From contig OY728143.1 of NCBI GenBank assembly GCA_963277665.1, positions 233,483,591 through 233,547,590 of the forward strand: a DNA stretch of 64,000 nucleotides, given 5' to 3'. Shown in pieces: positions 50,639-61,946 of the stretch. Both the position numbers and the translations under genes were made by a program. Under the pieces are notes generated by a model. That model had not been told where the DNA came from. It saw only the letters and a program-made list of their open reading frames with translations, and searched no databases. Position 1 is the stretch's first letter. Each line of letters starts with the position of its first letter. Origin of the DNA: Viscum album. Its lineage: Eukaryota > Streptophyta > Magnoliopsida > Santalales > Viscaceae.

Positions 50639-53600
50639 TGTCACACCCCGACCGACGCTTTATCTTAATTTAATTAATGTGGGTCTTGCTTTTGAGACGC
50701 GGTTTGTAGAGGTTCTATATTGAAGAAATCAGGATCTTATATGGGTGCGCGACCGTGTGTAGTACCCAACTTTAATAAGATAAAGTTTTATGATTTAATT
50801 TATTATTACACGACCGCACAATTGTGCCCACGATCATGCGCGCATCTGTGCGCGGCGTCCAGGTGAATAATTAATGCAATTGTTTTGCAACTGGTTTTTT
50901 TATTACTTTAGATTTATTATTAGGGTTATTATTATTTAAGATGATGATTCAATTAAGTTATTAATATTATTATTATTATTATTTCAGTTAATATTATAAT
51001 TATTTTTTAAAATATTAAATTGTGGTTATAATTGATAAATTATCAACTTATTATTAACATCCTTTTTTTAATTATTTTTCCAGTTTTATTTATTTATTTT
51101 TTATTTCAAAGCAGTTTATGAATCTTTTAATTCCCATTTTATTTTTTTCCATGAATTTTATTTTCTTTATTTTCATTTGTTTCCATTTTTCCTCTTAATA
51201 TTTTCCATTTCTTGTTTTTCCTTTTCCCCTTTACTTCCCTTGGCCCATCACGCTACACATGACCCCTCTAACCATAAATCGACACTGAGTTAGTCGCCTC
51301 TCCCCTGGTCTACACAGACCAAACCCATAGCACCTCCTCACAGTCGGTGCTCCCTCATTCTCTACGATGTCATAGCTTACCAGAACCTCTTCCCCATTCC
51401 GTTCTGGCCAGCCTCCCTCCGGTGTGCTCCTCGCCTTCGACCGAAGCTTCGTCGCCCGTCGCTGCTCCTTCCCTCCTCGCTCACACCAGCAGGCCTCGCC
51501 CCGGCCTTCCTCGCTCCAGCTTCCCTCTTGCAACCAGCCGCTCCTCCTCCTCTCTACCACCTTCATCCGACACCAACCTCCTGCCTCGCCTGGCCACGTC
51601 GTGCCACAAAAATCGCACCTCCCCTATCTAGAAGGCCGCCGAACGCACCCTCCTCCTGCTGCCCTCCCACTCAACTAAACTCCCTCGCTAACTTCTGTTC
51701 GGCCCGACCACCTCTGCTACCCCTCATCCCCTTTCGGACAGCCATGACACCCCTCTGTCATCTTGCACAGAGCCGCACCATCCTCCTATTTTGTCCAGCC
51801 GTACGCGCACCACTCCCTTTGATGCATTTTTTTCAGCAACTCTCTTTTTTAATTTTCTGGCCCCATGCAAGCTCGGACAGCATCTTAGACCCCTTGTTGT
51901 AAGTGCGCTATACCTAGGTTTTTAGTTATTTTAATTTTATTGAGTTGCAATTTTGGTTTTGGATTCACGTTTTGTCCGATTATGGTGTAATTGCTCTGAT
52001 TTCTTGTTTTTAGGGCTTATTTGTGTTGGTTATGGTGTGTTTGGCAGGCGGCGGAAGTTTCACGCCAAGCCCATGAGGTTTCCTACATTCCGAGTTAGGT
52101 GGTTCCACTCTTAATTATCATATGATTAAATTAAATTGTAAGTCTAATTAATTTAGTATGTTATTTAATTAAATTGCGTTGTGTGAAATTGTTCTTCTTT
52201 GATGTTTGATTTCATCTTAATTCTTTGGTAGAATGTTTATATTATGTGTTTGTGTTTTCTTTTGAATACTCACATCGAGTTGTTAGTGATTTTTAAATTT
52301 TGCGCTTAGCTTATTATGTTGTGCAATTAGAGTGAACTATATTTTTAACATAGTATCGTGTGTATTTTATCATAAAATAAGGTTTTGTGTGGGTTAATAG
52401 GTGATGCCAAGTTACTTCTTTAAAATTGTATCATGAGATTTGGTTTTTGGCTTATTAGGTTGTGTAAGGATTTTCATCAAACTGTTGGGTGGTGTAGGTC
52501 ATACTTTAAATTGTATTTGAGTTCGTGCGGTGTTGGAATGAGTTTAGGATTTGTAAATAGTCACTTTTGTGTGTGTAAAACCATGTGGCCCCTTTTTTTC
52601 TAATTTTTTATAAACTTTGTATGTGGTTTATTAAATTATGTTAATGGTGTGAGATGTGTTTCGAAAAGGTTTTAGTGGGCGTATTAATTCAAATGGTTGT
52701 TGTGTGTGAAAATGGTTGTTTTGGAGTGTGTGGTGTCTTGTTTGGTTTGAGTGTAGGGTTATGACATGTGACATGAACTCTAAACTACATGAGCACAAAC
52801 GGGAAGCCTGGGTACTAGTTGGGTGGACTAGGACTAGTGTGCTAGTGATTCGGAAGTGGCATCGGCCCGGTTTCACTTAGCTGGATTGATGATTACAACA
52901 CTAACTAGACTTTTGGATGATGTTTGGAGACCACTAGGTTATGGATGTGTTTCCCTACTAGTGGCTCGTGCATGAGAACGTATATTGTTGTGTTCCTGTA
53001 CCATTGTTCACTGATACACGAGGTTCTAGAGTCCCACTTCATGCTAGTATCCTTAGGGCCTCTCCCATTTATTGTGCTCCTCTTTTGCTTTGCACTCACC
53101 ATTGGCACATGGTGTGATGTTAGGTTTACCAAAAAAGTGTGTGTGTGTTTGTATGTTAATTTAAGTTATTTTCCATTTAGAGTAGTTTTCCCTTAAAAAT
53201 TATTTCCATTAAAATTCTTTAAGAACATATTTATTTTTATTCCATTAAATTTCATATGTATTTTTCATTTAATAATTATGTGTGGAACCTTTTCTCGGTG
53301 GCATCCTACTGTGCTTTTATCTCACGGCCTACATGCACCCTTGGGTGTATGTAGATTTTGTTTCTTCTGCATTCTAGGTTGAGGCATCTTGCACAGAATT
53401 TGTGGTTCAATTTTTTGTGGTGTCCTTGTGTTGGTGTGGTGAATGTAGCTTGAGGTTGTTTAACCTCATGGTGCTTGGAGGTTTGAGTTAGTTTTTTTTT
53501 TTAGTTTTCCCTTTATTGTTGTTCCTTTTTGGGATTTTGGTTCGAGTTGTAAACTTAAATTTTGACTGTGGATTAAGTTCATGTTTGGTATCTTTTTTTA

Positions 53601-53780
53601 GTTTTAAGTTATTCATCTTGTTGTTGTTGTATGTCTATCTATTAGAGTAAATCGTTCCCAAGTTTCATTTTGATACCAGGGCACTTGTTCCATCCCATGG
53701 GGATCGGGACCACCCTTCAGACCTTGTCGCGGACCGGGTCGGGCGCAGGGTCGGATGGCGACCCGGCCTGGTTCGTGACA
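50639..53780 (+). mobile_element. Element E, 3' LTR
   Basis: Second LTR of E, 3.14 kb, TGTCACACCCC to GGTTCGTGACA. It is slightly shorter than the 5' copy, partly through the GT repeat. The target duplication ATAAA follows at 53781-53785 and exactly matches 44480-44484. Overlapping open frames at 51231-51566 (minus), 51347-51631, 51424-51678 and 51528-51902 (plus) reflect high GC in this segment rather than several genes. Confidence 0.93.
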
Positions 53781-53947
53781 ATAAAATCCATTCATAAAAC
53801 ATTTCTATTTCAATAAATATTGTATTACTAATTTTAAAAATAAGTTATTACTGATAAACATAATTCTAGTAGAAATAATGACATTGAAAAAAAATACCAC
53901 ATTAATCATAGAATTCAAAATATTAAAAAAATGGAAAACATTTTTAT
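53781..53947. other. Spacer with target duplication of E
   Basis: Begins with ATAAA, the right target duplication of E, and ends TTTAT (53943-53947), the probable left target duplication of element F. Only AT-rich sequence lies between. Confidence 0.65.
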
Positions 53948-56000
53948 TGTCCTGGTTTCGGGTGCTACCCAAAGGTGCCCCGTATATAGTCGGTCATATG
54001 ACCTTTAGCGCATTTCCCAAAACACCATAGGCTGGTGACTAGAAAAGAGGGATAAGGTCTAATAATGGGTAAAATATGCCATCATTGGAAGAGTATACAC
54101 AACATAATGACAAATAGTAAAAAATAGAAGTAGTTATAATACCATAAAACAGAAGTAAACGGTGGAAGACTGATATGAATAAAACAATTAGAGCACATAT
54201 ATATATGATGCATGTCACATGTATCAAGGAAAGTAGCCAAAAATGTCACAATTATGGAAATACAATACTGAAACCAAATTACAAAAAATATGAAAAATTC
54301 TAACAACATCGCAAACTTAATCTTGGTCCCTTGCTCACCAGATCCAATAGTAATAAAGTACCTAATGAAGAATGTATATTTCTCTTATCTATACCTAAAA
54401 CCATATAATCTATTTGGATCCAAAAACATGACCCAAATAGGGTGTTATATTAATCCCAGTAGGCAACCACCAAAAGATTTATGTCTAACTGTTAGTGAAT
54501 ATATATATAGCAGACAATATGAATAAATGAAGCAATAAACTAAAAAGTACTCATAAGTAAACAATCCTACTATTTTAAATTATATTCATTTACATTTATT
54601 ATTCCTATATTGAATCATGTAAACCTTGGGATATATCATATGCTTTGTATCCCCTATTTAATGGTAACAAAAAAATGTCTTATAAGACCAACTAAACAAT
54701 CATGTAAGACTGAGTCCAAGCTTGTGCTCTATCATGGTAGACCCATCACAATCATTCAATTATTCAATAATGACCCTATTGAAATATTCTCATAGTCTAA
54801 TACCTCTGGTCCAATATAACAACAATTCATTTAATAACAACCCTTTGGGTAGCTCTCACGGTCAACCCCTTTGGTCTAACATAGCAATAAAAATTTACAA
54901 ATGACCACCTTGGAAACTCACACGGTCAATACCCCTTAGTCAACATAGCATCAATTCATTTAACAATGACCCTCTTGGTACCTCTCATAGTATATCCCAT
55001 CTTGTCTATGACCACCATGAATCTTTCACAATCAATACCTCTTGGTCAACATAACATCAAAATATACAGAGGTGACCCTACCTTTGGAATATCTCACAGT
55101 CAAATTATCGTTGGTCAAACATTCAAAATGTGTATCACATGCATCTCATATAATCAGTAACTCCATCATAACAACACGAGAAATGGAAGATAATTAATTC
55201 TAATAGGAATAATATATTAAAAGGACATAATCAATCATACTAGAGAAACACAACCATAATCAATTTATAAACACTTGTACACAAGAAATTACACTTTTAT
55301 CAATCTACCAAGCCGTAAATTGTAATAAACAATGACTAATTCAAAACATGAAAATAAAAAAACATGGATATATGAAAATTTTAATATATATAATCCATAT
55401 ACAATTGATGAAAGGTACAAAACACCTACCTTGATGTCGTATGATCAACACTCTTAAACGCTGACACTTGAATCAGCCTAGGACGGTGTAGATATACAAA
55501 AGGTGTAAAGCGTTCAACCTTAAAATATACACAATAGTTTATGAATCTGTAAGAGGGGATCTAATGGAATTTAAAACTCATTGGTGGGATTCTAACACAC
55601 CTAACAGCATCTCAATCGAAGGTCAGATGGGGAAATGGGGGCTCGATCTTTGTTCATTGTTCCCGAGTGCTTCTGTATGGATCATGAGAATATGAAGTGG
55701 TTTCTGGATATGAGGTGTGACCCCACCCCAATATATCAAAAAAATTACATGAAGATTTCATTAAATCTACAATTCATGTATTAGACTCAACCGGCCCAAC
55801 TTAAGTGGGTTGGCCAGGTCATCACATAGCTATGTATTCGGCCATTACACAGCCAGAACACACTATACGTGACTTTCTAGGTACACGAAGTGTACCCAAA
55901 ATTACACGGTCTATACTTAGAATGTCCCCAATTCATTCCTTTTCAAAAAAACTACCCAAATACATGATCCATACCTAAAATGAAGATCTGGGTTCTTATA
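53948..56000 (-). mobile_element. Element F, 3' LTR
   Basis: Downstream LTR, 2.05 kb, of a minus-strand gypsy element. On the plus strand it starts TGTCCTGGTTTCGGG (from TGTAACATCCCG) and ends GGGTTCTTATA. It aligns with 61947-64000: CATATGACCT/CACATGACCT near the start, ATGACCCAAATAGGGTGT at 54429 and 62431, and ATCAGTAACTCCATCATAAC near 55154 against 63157. By eye identity is about 75%. It holds a block of about 66 bp tandem repeats (54731-55130). Confidence 0.9.
54731..55130. repeat. 66 bp tandem repeats in LTR F (copy 1)
   Basis: Six or seven diverged units, each with TTGGTCAACATAGCA-like sequence, then AATTCATTTAATAATGACC, then a CTCTCAC-like end and GGTCAA at the next start. Unit edges lie near 54734, 54795, 54860, 54924, 54990 and 55032. 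One unit is shortened. The same array is in the other LTR, so it came before insertion. Confidence 0.75.
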
Positions 56001-56020
56001 AACTCCCCCCCCCCATTTAA
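56001..56020 (-). other. Element F polypurine tract with G10 run
   Basis: The minus strand reads TTAAATGGGGGGGGGGAG directly inside the 3' LTR. The run of ten C on the plus strand (56005-56014) is the longest C/G homopolymer noticed here. Confidence 0.8.
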
Positions 56021-56089
56021 AGAAAATCGTCCTCGAATTTCCCTTCAATGGTTGGTGAAGAATAAACTTCAATCAACTATGGCCACTGT

Positions 56090-57420
56090 GATCATACGTT
56101 ATCCTCCCTCTCCCATGTCCCATCATGTACTCACCCATGTTACCATAACAAACATAATATAGGAACAAACTAGCAATAGATAACCCTTTTACTATGATCC
56201 ATGTTCTGAATAGGGCGATCCTCAAATGATGTATCCACCTTCCACTCAACCTCCTCGGGTTGGAAAACTTGAGATGGGTCTAAAAATTAATGAAATCGCT
56301 ATGAAACATGAAATTCTCCGTGCATATATTGATAACTCTGATGTAACTACAACTGATAGTCAAACAACCCGACTCTCTACAAAACCTTAAATGACCCAAT
56401 GTATCTCAATGAAAGCTTCCCCTATCACATAGTCCTCCGGCATCCCAACCATGGTGCGATATGTAAGAAAACCTGATCTCCGACCTTGAACTCCAGAGGT
56501 CATATTTTTTGATCATCATAAGATTTATACCAAGACATTGTAGTATCCATCCTATTCCTAATAATCTCCACCTTCTCAGTGGTTTCCTGGATAAGACGAG
56601 GTCTCATCATTGTTGTATCTCTGACCTCTAGCCAACATTGGGATGATCAGCATGACCTACTGTACAAAGCCTCAAAAGATTCCATCTAAATCATTTTTTG
56701 AAAACTATTATTGTAGGAAAACTTCTGCAGGGGTATCTGTATCTCCCTAGAGCCCCTAAATCCAAGATGCATGATCTTATAATTTCTTATAAAACTATAA
56801 TTATGCATTCAATCTAGCCATCAATCTATTGATGGTAATTTGTACTCAAAAGTACATGTGTACCCAAATCCCTTTGTAGTCCCTACCAGACATGAGAAGT
56901 AAACCAGGAATCCCAGTCTAAAGTGATAGAGTGAGGAACCCCATGAAAATGTACAATCTATCATATATACAACATTCCATGTTCATAAAACACTGAAGGT
57001 TTCCTTGATCATAAATAGATGTACATAATTTGTGAGTCTGTCCATAAAAACCCATACATCGTCATTCCCTCAAGGAGACCTCGGTAAACCCATCATTAAA
57101 TCCATCGTGACGTCATACCATTTCCACTTGGGAATGGGTAACTGTTGTAAAATCCCTACTGATCGCTGATGTTTTGCCTCCACCTACTAATAGGTGGAAC
57201 ATCTCAAAACAAAACCAGCAACATCCCTCTTCATCCCAGGACATAAATACTAATAGTGTATATCTCGATACATCTTGGTGACACCAGGATGAACTGCCCA
57301 TACTGAGGCATGAAGACCTTGAAAAATATCTTCACATATGTTCGGTGACACCCAAATGTGCCCATGAAAATGAAAATTTTAATCCTCACCTATAGTCTAC
57401 CACGATGTAGGGTCCTCTAA
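56090..57420 (-). pseudogene. Element F integrase with chromodomain-like tail (broken)
   Basis: Decayed gypsy integrase. The zinc-binding domain at 57113-57301 reads AVHPGVTKMYRDI, PGMKRDVAGFV, then LLQQLPIPKWKWYDVTMD with frameshifts, matching HPGxxKMYRDxK ... LLQxLPIPEWKWExITMDF. The end of the core is near 56650-56720 (MESFEALYS). The C-terminal part at 56400-56600 has PLEFKVGDQVFLHIAPW and LRYIGSFKVL. The tail near 56090-56260 gives EVEWKVDTSFEDRPIQ and DGTWEREDN, close to the HxxEEATWExExxM end of chromovirus integrases, which target insertion to chromatin. All parts carry stops or shifts. Confidence 0.83.
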
Positions 57421-57559
57421 TGACACACTCTCCAAAAAGACTAGGACTTCAGAATCTAATAGATTCCTCATTCTCACTATATCAAGTTGAGTATAGGTAA
57501 AAATAATAGAATAAATAATCTTCATACCATGTCTTTCATAAACCTACATATTTATCTCA

Positions 57560-58060
57560 GATAATAGAGCCTTAAGTGGCCACTCACTGATGGCCTCCTA
57601 AACTACTTGTACATGATTCCTCTTGCTCAATGCATCAGCCACTACATTTTTAATTCCAATGAGTACAGGAAATATCAAATTCAAATGAGTGAAGGTACTC
57701 AACACACCTTTCCGATCTAAAATTCAGATCATTCTAAGTAAATATATACATGATTCTTTAGTGTTCGATGTATACAAAACAATTATCTCCCAACAGATAA
57801 TGTCTCTAACAGCATAAAGGATAAAAAACTATTGCTAACTCAATATCATGCATCAAGAAAATCATCTCATGTGGCCTTAACTACTAAGACCTGTACGCCA
57901 CTAATCCTTCCCACTGTATAAGAGATTCTCCCAACCTGATACCTAATGTATCTTAGTAAATGATGTAACTCATGATCATCTCTAGGAAATTCAGTATCGG
58001 TGCTGAAGTCAATATTCTATCCATCTCCTAAAAGGCTGAATCATAGGAATCTGCCAATAA
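57560..58060 (-). pseudogene. Element F RNase H (heavily broken)
   Basis: Assigned by position between reverse transcriptase and integrase and by short matches on the minus strand, such as HELHHLLR near 57960 (family HDLELAAVV region) and KNHVYIYLE near 57740 (HKSLKYLF). The stretch is full of stop codons, so residue-level statements are not safe. Confidence 0.55.
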
Positions 58061-58870
58061 GTAATTTCCATCCTTCTTTGTCAGGAAAATCAGTGGAGCT
58101 GCTAAGCTTGAAAAGTCCTGTATAAAACACATGTAGTAACCTGATAGCCCCATAAGACTTTGTACCTTAAATACATTCTTTTTTCTGCTCCTATGAAAAT
58201 ACTACTCTCTATTTCTCTGGGTTTACTGATACTCATGTCTCTGAGATAACATAACTAAAGAACTGAATATGGTCCATAAAAAAGTGGCACTTCATGATCT
58301 TAGCATATAACTGATTCTATCTTAGTGTACTCAATATGATCTCAAGATAATTGGAATGGTCATATTGAGTGTGGGAGTACACTAAGATATCGTTCATGAA
58401 TACTACTAGAGAAGAATCCAAGTTAGTATGGAACATTGAGTTATTCTATGCCATGAAAATTACCAGTGTTTTTGTGAGACTGAACGACATAAAAAACACT
58501 TGTATAGACCATTAAAGATCTAAATGGTTGTAAGAGGTATATCTGATGGTCCAACATGCAACTGATGATAACTATATCCCAAGTCAATCATCGAGAACAC
58601 CCAGGCTCCTCAAATCTGATCAAAGAGATCATCAATCCTTGGCATGGGATATTGGATCTTGACCGTCAACTGGTATAGCATTCGATAATCCACAAAAAGT
58701 GTGATGGTATCTTCCACCTTTTTCACAAAAAGGATAGATGAACCCTAAAGAGAAGTACAAGGTCAGATGAAACCCTTTTTCTACAACTCTTGTAACTACT
58801 CATTGAGGTCATGAAACTCTGATGTATCCATCCTATAGGGAGGAATGAACACCAGTGCCACACTTAGCAC
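58061..58870 (-). pseudogene. Element F reverse transcriptase (broken)
   Basis: The N-terminal block at about 58700-58800 reads GSSILFVKKVEDTITLFVDY, then VKIQYPMPRIDDLFDQI at 58600-58680, matching the family's PVLFVKKKDGSxRxCVDYR and NxYPLPRIDDLFDQL. The catalytic box near 58380-58410 reads VVFMNDILVYSHTQYDHS where active enzymes have VVFIDDILVYS; the first of the two adjacent aspartates is asparagine. NQLYAKIMKCHFF follows. Several stops separate the blocks. Confidence 0.85.
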
Positions 58871-59039
58871 AAGATAAATAGAGAAATCAACCTCTCTCCT
58901 TAGAGGTAAACCTGAAAAGTCATCTTGAAATACATCTACGAAATGATATATAACTAGAGTAATGTATATATATGGAGTATCCTAGTCATATATATGTAAA
59001 CTGGAAATTTGGGTTGTAATTCCTCCTAACTAATTATGC

Positions 59040-59440
59040 TCGGTTCCAGCTCTACTCACCTGGACTTCCCATTTTCCCTTGTTCACTTTGGTAGGTAAAA
59101 CTCACCCGACGATGATATAATTCATCAAAATAATGAGAAGAGACCAATGATTCCATTATGATAATGAAATCTAATCCTATCACTTCTAATACATAGAGAT
59201 CCCAGACGAAGTGACACCCACCAACCTTAAGAGGGAACTCCTTATAATGATGTACACTAGCCATCCTAATCCAAAATGGAGTGTCTAGCATCATAACCAC
59301 ATCAGACATAATGATGCAAAGCCCAAGGATATCAACAATGGAAATAGATATAAAACTATGGGATTCCCCTATATCAAAAAATACATATGATAAAACTAAA
59401 GAAAGTAGAATAATACCTCTAACCATAGAAGGTACAGGAT
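59040..59440 (-). pseudogene. Element F aspartic protease (open frame, damaged active site)
   Basis: An open frame of 124 codons (59052-59426) covers most of a retropepsin domain. The active site reads VFFDIGESHSFISISIVD where functional relatives have LFDTGASHSFIS; the D-T-G triad is D-I-G. The middle keeps VHHYKEFPLKVGG, and the flap-side part reads LDFIIIMESLVSSHYFDELY where relatives have DFDVILGMDWLSxHxAxIDC. It continues to YHRRVSFTYQSEQG. This is the best-preserved frame of element F. It lies between Gag and reverse transcriptase as expected. The plus-strand frame at 59281-59472 is its antisense. Confidence 0.85.
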
Positions 59441-59479
59441 CCTACTTTTGTTGGTTTTTTCCACATCAATAGTCTGACT

Positions 59480-60600
59480 TGTACAACAGCCCTTTTACCT
59501 AGCCTAACTACCCTGAGATGATCCACTCTATTGTCGATGAATACTAGTAGCCTGACTACTATAGCCATGACCACCTCCTTGGCCTGAACGTCCAAACAAA
59601 CTCAAGTTCCCTGACAGATAAGAAATTGGTGGTCCGGCTCCTAAACATAGAATCATAATAGAACCCCTTTCACTCAATGATTGTTAGAACATCATGAAAA
59701 AATTCATAATATGGACCATCTTGTTGCAAGATCAGCTCTGGACTAGGACCTTCAGGCAATGTGGTCTCGTATGACCACTATTCTTTCACTGGTAGCATAC
59801 CTCATAGCTACCTGAAGACACATCACATAAAATCTCCCTATGGCACTTCCCGCAATCTGTTGAATGAGTACCATCCCTGGATGCTGAACTGCCACGAATC
59901 ACGGCTCCCAACTCCCTCGGATTATGCTTGGTAATCGGTGTTTGGTTCACTATTGTCATAACCAAAGTTATCCTGAAAACATTCACCTAGAATCATACTT
60001 AATACTTGAGACCATACTCAAATACCATATCCAATGATAACTCATCAACTACTAGAATTTATGAAAAGTATTGAATCTCTATAAAATGAAAGGAGTAATC
60101 CATCATTGAAAGATCTCCCTACTCCAAAAGCCTAAACTCTCTAGATCGATCGTCCCTCAACATCTCAGAGTAGAAATAATAATAGAAGGTCCTCTAAAAT
60201 TCTTCCCAAGACATATCCTGATGATTTCATGCCTATGAGATAATATCCCACCATCCCTTGTTGTAATCACATAAAATTTACATCGTGATCATCACGCTCC
60301 CCTTTAGAGGCATCTCCAGATTCTCAAAGATAGAAAGCATGGCCTCCAAACATGACTCTGATTACTGTGGTCATCCATCCCTTAAAATCATGGTAAGATG
60401 TTGCTACTAGAACAACCTCATCAACTCTTCCATAGTTGGGGTAGTATGTGGGTCTCCCTGAAACATATGTATCACCCTCAAAAAACCATCTCGGAACTAT
60501 GCATGAGCACTTTAGTCCGGTATAATAGTTGCTGCCAAGACGGGCATGATGAGAGGATCTACTAGTAGTCCTTGATCTACCATTTCTTTTTTCTTGTCAT
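59480..60600 (-). pseudogene. Element F gag with zinc knuckle (broken)
   Basis: Decayed capsid/nucleocapsid gene. Near 59740-59850 the minus strand reads CGKCHREILCDVSSGSYEVC, then YQ, a stop, KNSGHTRPHC, a degraded C-x2-C-x4-H-x4-C nucleocapsid knuckle. The capsid part at about 60010-60350 is clear: MSWEEFxRTFYYxFYSEM, REFRLLExGDLSMMDYSFHF and VVDELSLDMVFEYGL, matching ITWExFxxxFxxKYFP, xEFLxLxQGxMTVxEYxxKF and RxxRFExGL of retrotransposon gag. Stops are present throughout. Confidence 0.8.
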
Positions 60601-61931
60601 CACCATGCACCTGGTGCAAAACTAAATGACATCATAGCGGTATCAATATAAAAAGTTAATTGCACACCTCAGTTAAAGATTATTAAGGAAAAAAACTTAG
60701 AAATGTATGAAATGAATATGATAAGGAAGAATTCACATTTTACAAAAGATGGTAACACAACATATAGAACCACTACATAGCGTGTTCACTTCAGCTTTAA
60801 CATGGGCTTATAATTCTACCAACCTGGTCATGTAACACCCCATTCACATGGTGTGTTCTTCCTGAGACATAGGGTGTACATGAATTTTCCCTCCTACCAA
60901 GGTTCCTCTACAAGACTAGAACTACACGGTTCTCTCCCAGTGTAACACTACACGGGGTGTACACTCTAGACATGACGTGTACCAGTTAGTCCCATCTACC
61001 AGTGTTGTTGGTCACACAACCAAATAAACAGTTGATATATACATGATGTGAATACATGAGACATAGCTTGTACAATCTATGTTTCATCCTCTAGTGTTGT
61101 TGGTCACATAGATGGATACATGGTTATTTACAAAATGGTGTGTACAATCTAGTCATAGTGTACTCTACTAAAAGTTTCCAAAACTTGTGTCTCTATTCAC
61201 ACATTCAGCCACACGGTCAAGCACTACATGGCATATAGTCTAGGTTTTCAGACAGTGAGCCTCTAAAACTTCTTTGAAATCCATAAAAACAAATATTTTG
61301 GGCCAAGGAATGTCATTTTCTGATCTATGAGAGCCCAAATTACATGTGAATCAATGTTTGACATTCTATTTCATATCATGCCTTAATAAAATTCAATTAA
61401 GGTACAATCATGAGCCACTAAAATCCAATCCATGAGGGATCATAACACCTCAGGGATCAATGTTTGGCATCCATCCAAATGGCACTTTACATATACCAAT
61501 ACCCTATCAAAATAATAGGTATTTATATCATGGCATCTATCACAACAATCTGAATATATATCACTATATCTATCCCAATTGCATGAAATCAGTAATACAC
61601 CTAAATGGATTGACAAGAATGCATGACATGTGATCTTTAGCTAGTACCTATATGGTGAATTACAATACATACCCTTATCTCGTCAGTTTGCAACAGAAAT
61701 ATAACTATAAATATATAAATCATAATAGCACAAAACAAGTGAATCACCCAATGGTAAAATAATATCAATTGTAACAATTAAAAATCCAAAAAAATTGAAA
61801 TATTCGAAGTAACTTGGATTTTCCCTATACAAGGGTTAGTTACTCCCTGAAAAAAAAATTTACCAACTACCAATTAATTCCTATCCTTGTCAATAGGCTC
61901 CAAATAATAATGAAAAGAAGAAAGGAAACTA
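60601..61931 (-). other. Element F long leader between PBS and gag
   Basis: About 1.3 kb without open frames. It contains a run of diverged repeats at 60830-61260 with GTGTACA and TAGTGTTGTTGGTCACA words. No host gene was recognised. Confidence 0.6.
60830..61260. repeat. Diverged short repeats in the leader of F
   Basis: Repeated phrases include AGTGTTGTTGGTCACA (61006 and 61097), GGTGTACACTCTAG (60957), ACGTGTACCAGTTAG (60976), GCTTGTACAATCTA (61067) and GTGTGTACAATCTAG (61140), spaced about 85-95 bp. It looks like an old tandem array of roughly 90 bp units. Confidence 0.5.
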
Positions 61932-61944
61932 TCTCTCATAGCAC
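61932..61944 (-). other. Element F primer-binding site (mutated iMet-type)
   Basis: The plus strand reads TCTCTCATAGCAC where TCTCTGATACCAC is expected: two changes. It is 2 bases from the LTR start. Confidence 0.7.
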
Positions 61945-61946
61945 AT

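Noticed and set aside
51231..51902. Several overlapping frames of 84-124 codons on both strands of LTR E2
   Set aside because: Composition effect of the GC-rich segment. Frames overlap, and the first LTR keeps only part of one of them.
54731..55130. Regular repeats in LTR F as a CRISPR-like array
   Set aside because: Units are adjacent, diverged and without unique spacers, and the array is duplicated in the other LTR of a plant element.
59281..59472. Plus-strand frame over the protease of F, and similar plus-strand frames at 4787-4999, 5155-5544, 23271-23516 and 25724-25990
   Set aside because: These are antisense to recognised minus-strand gag-pol domains.
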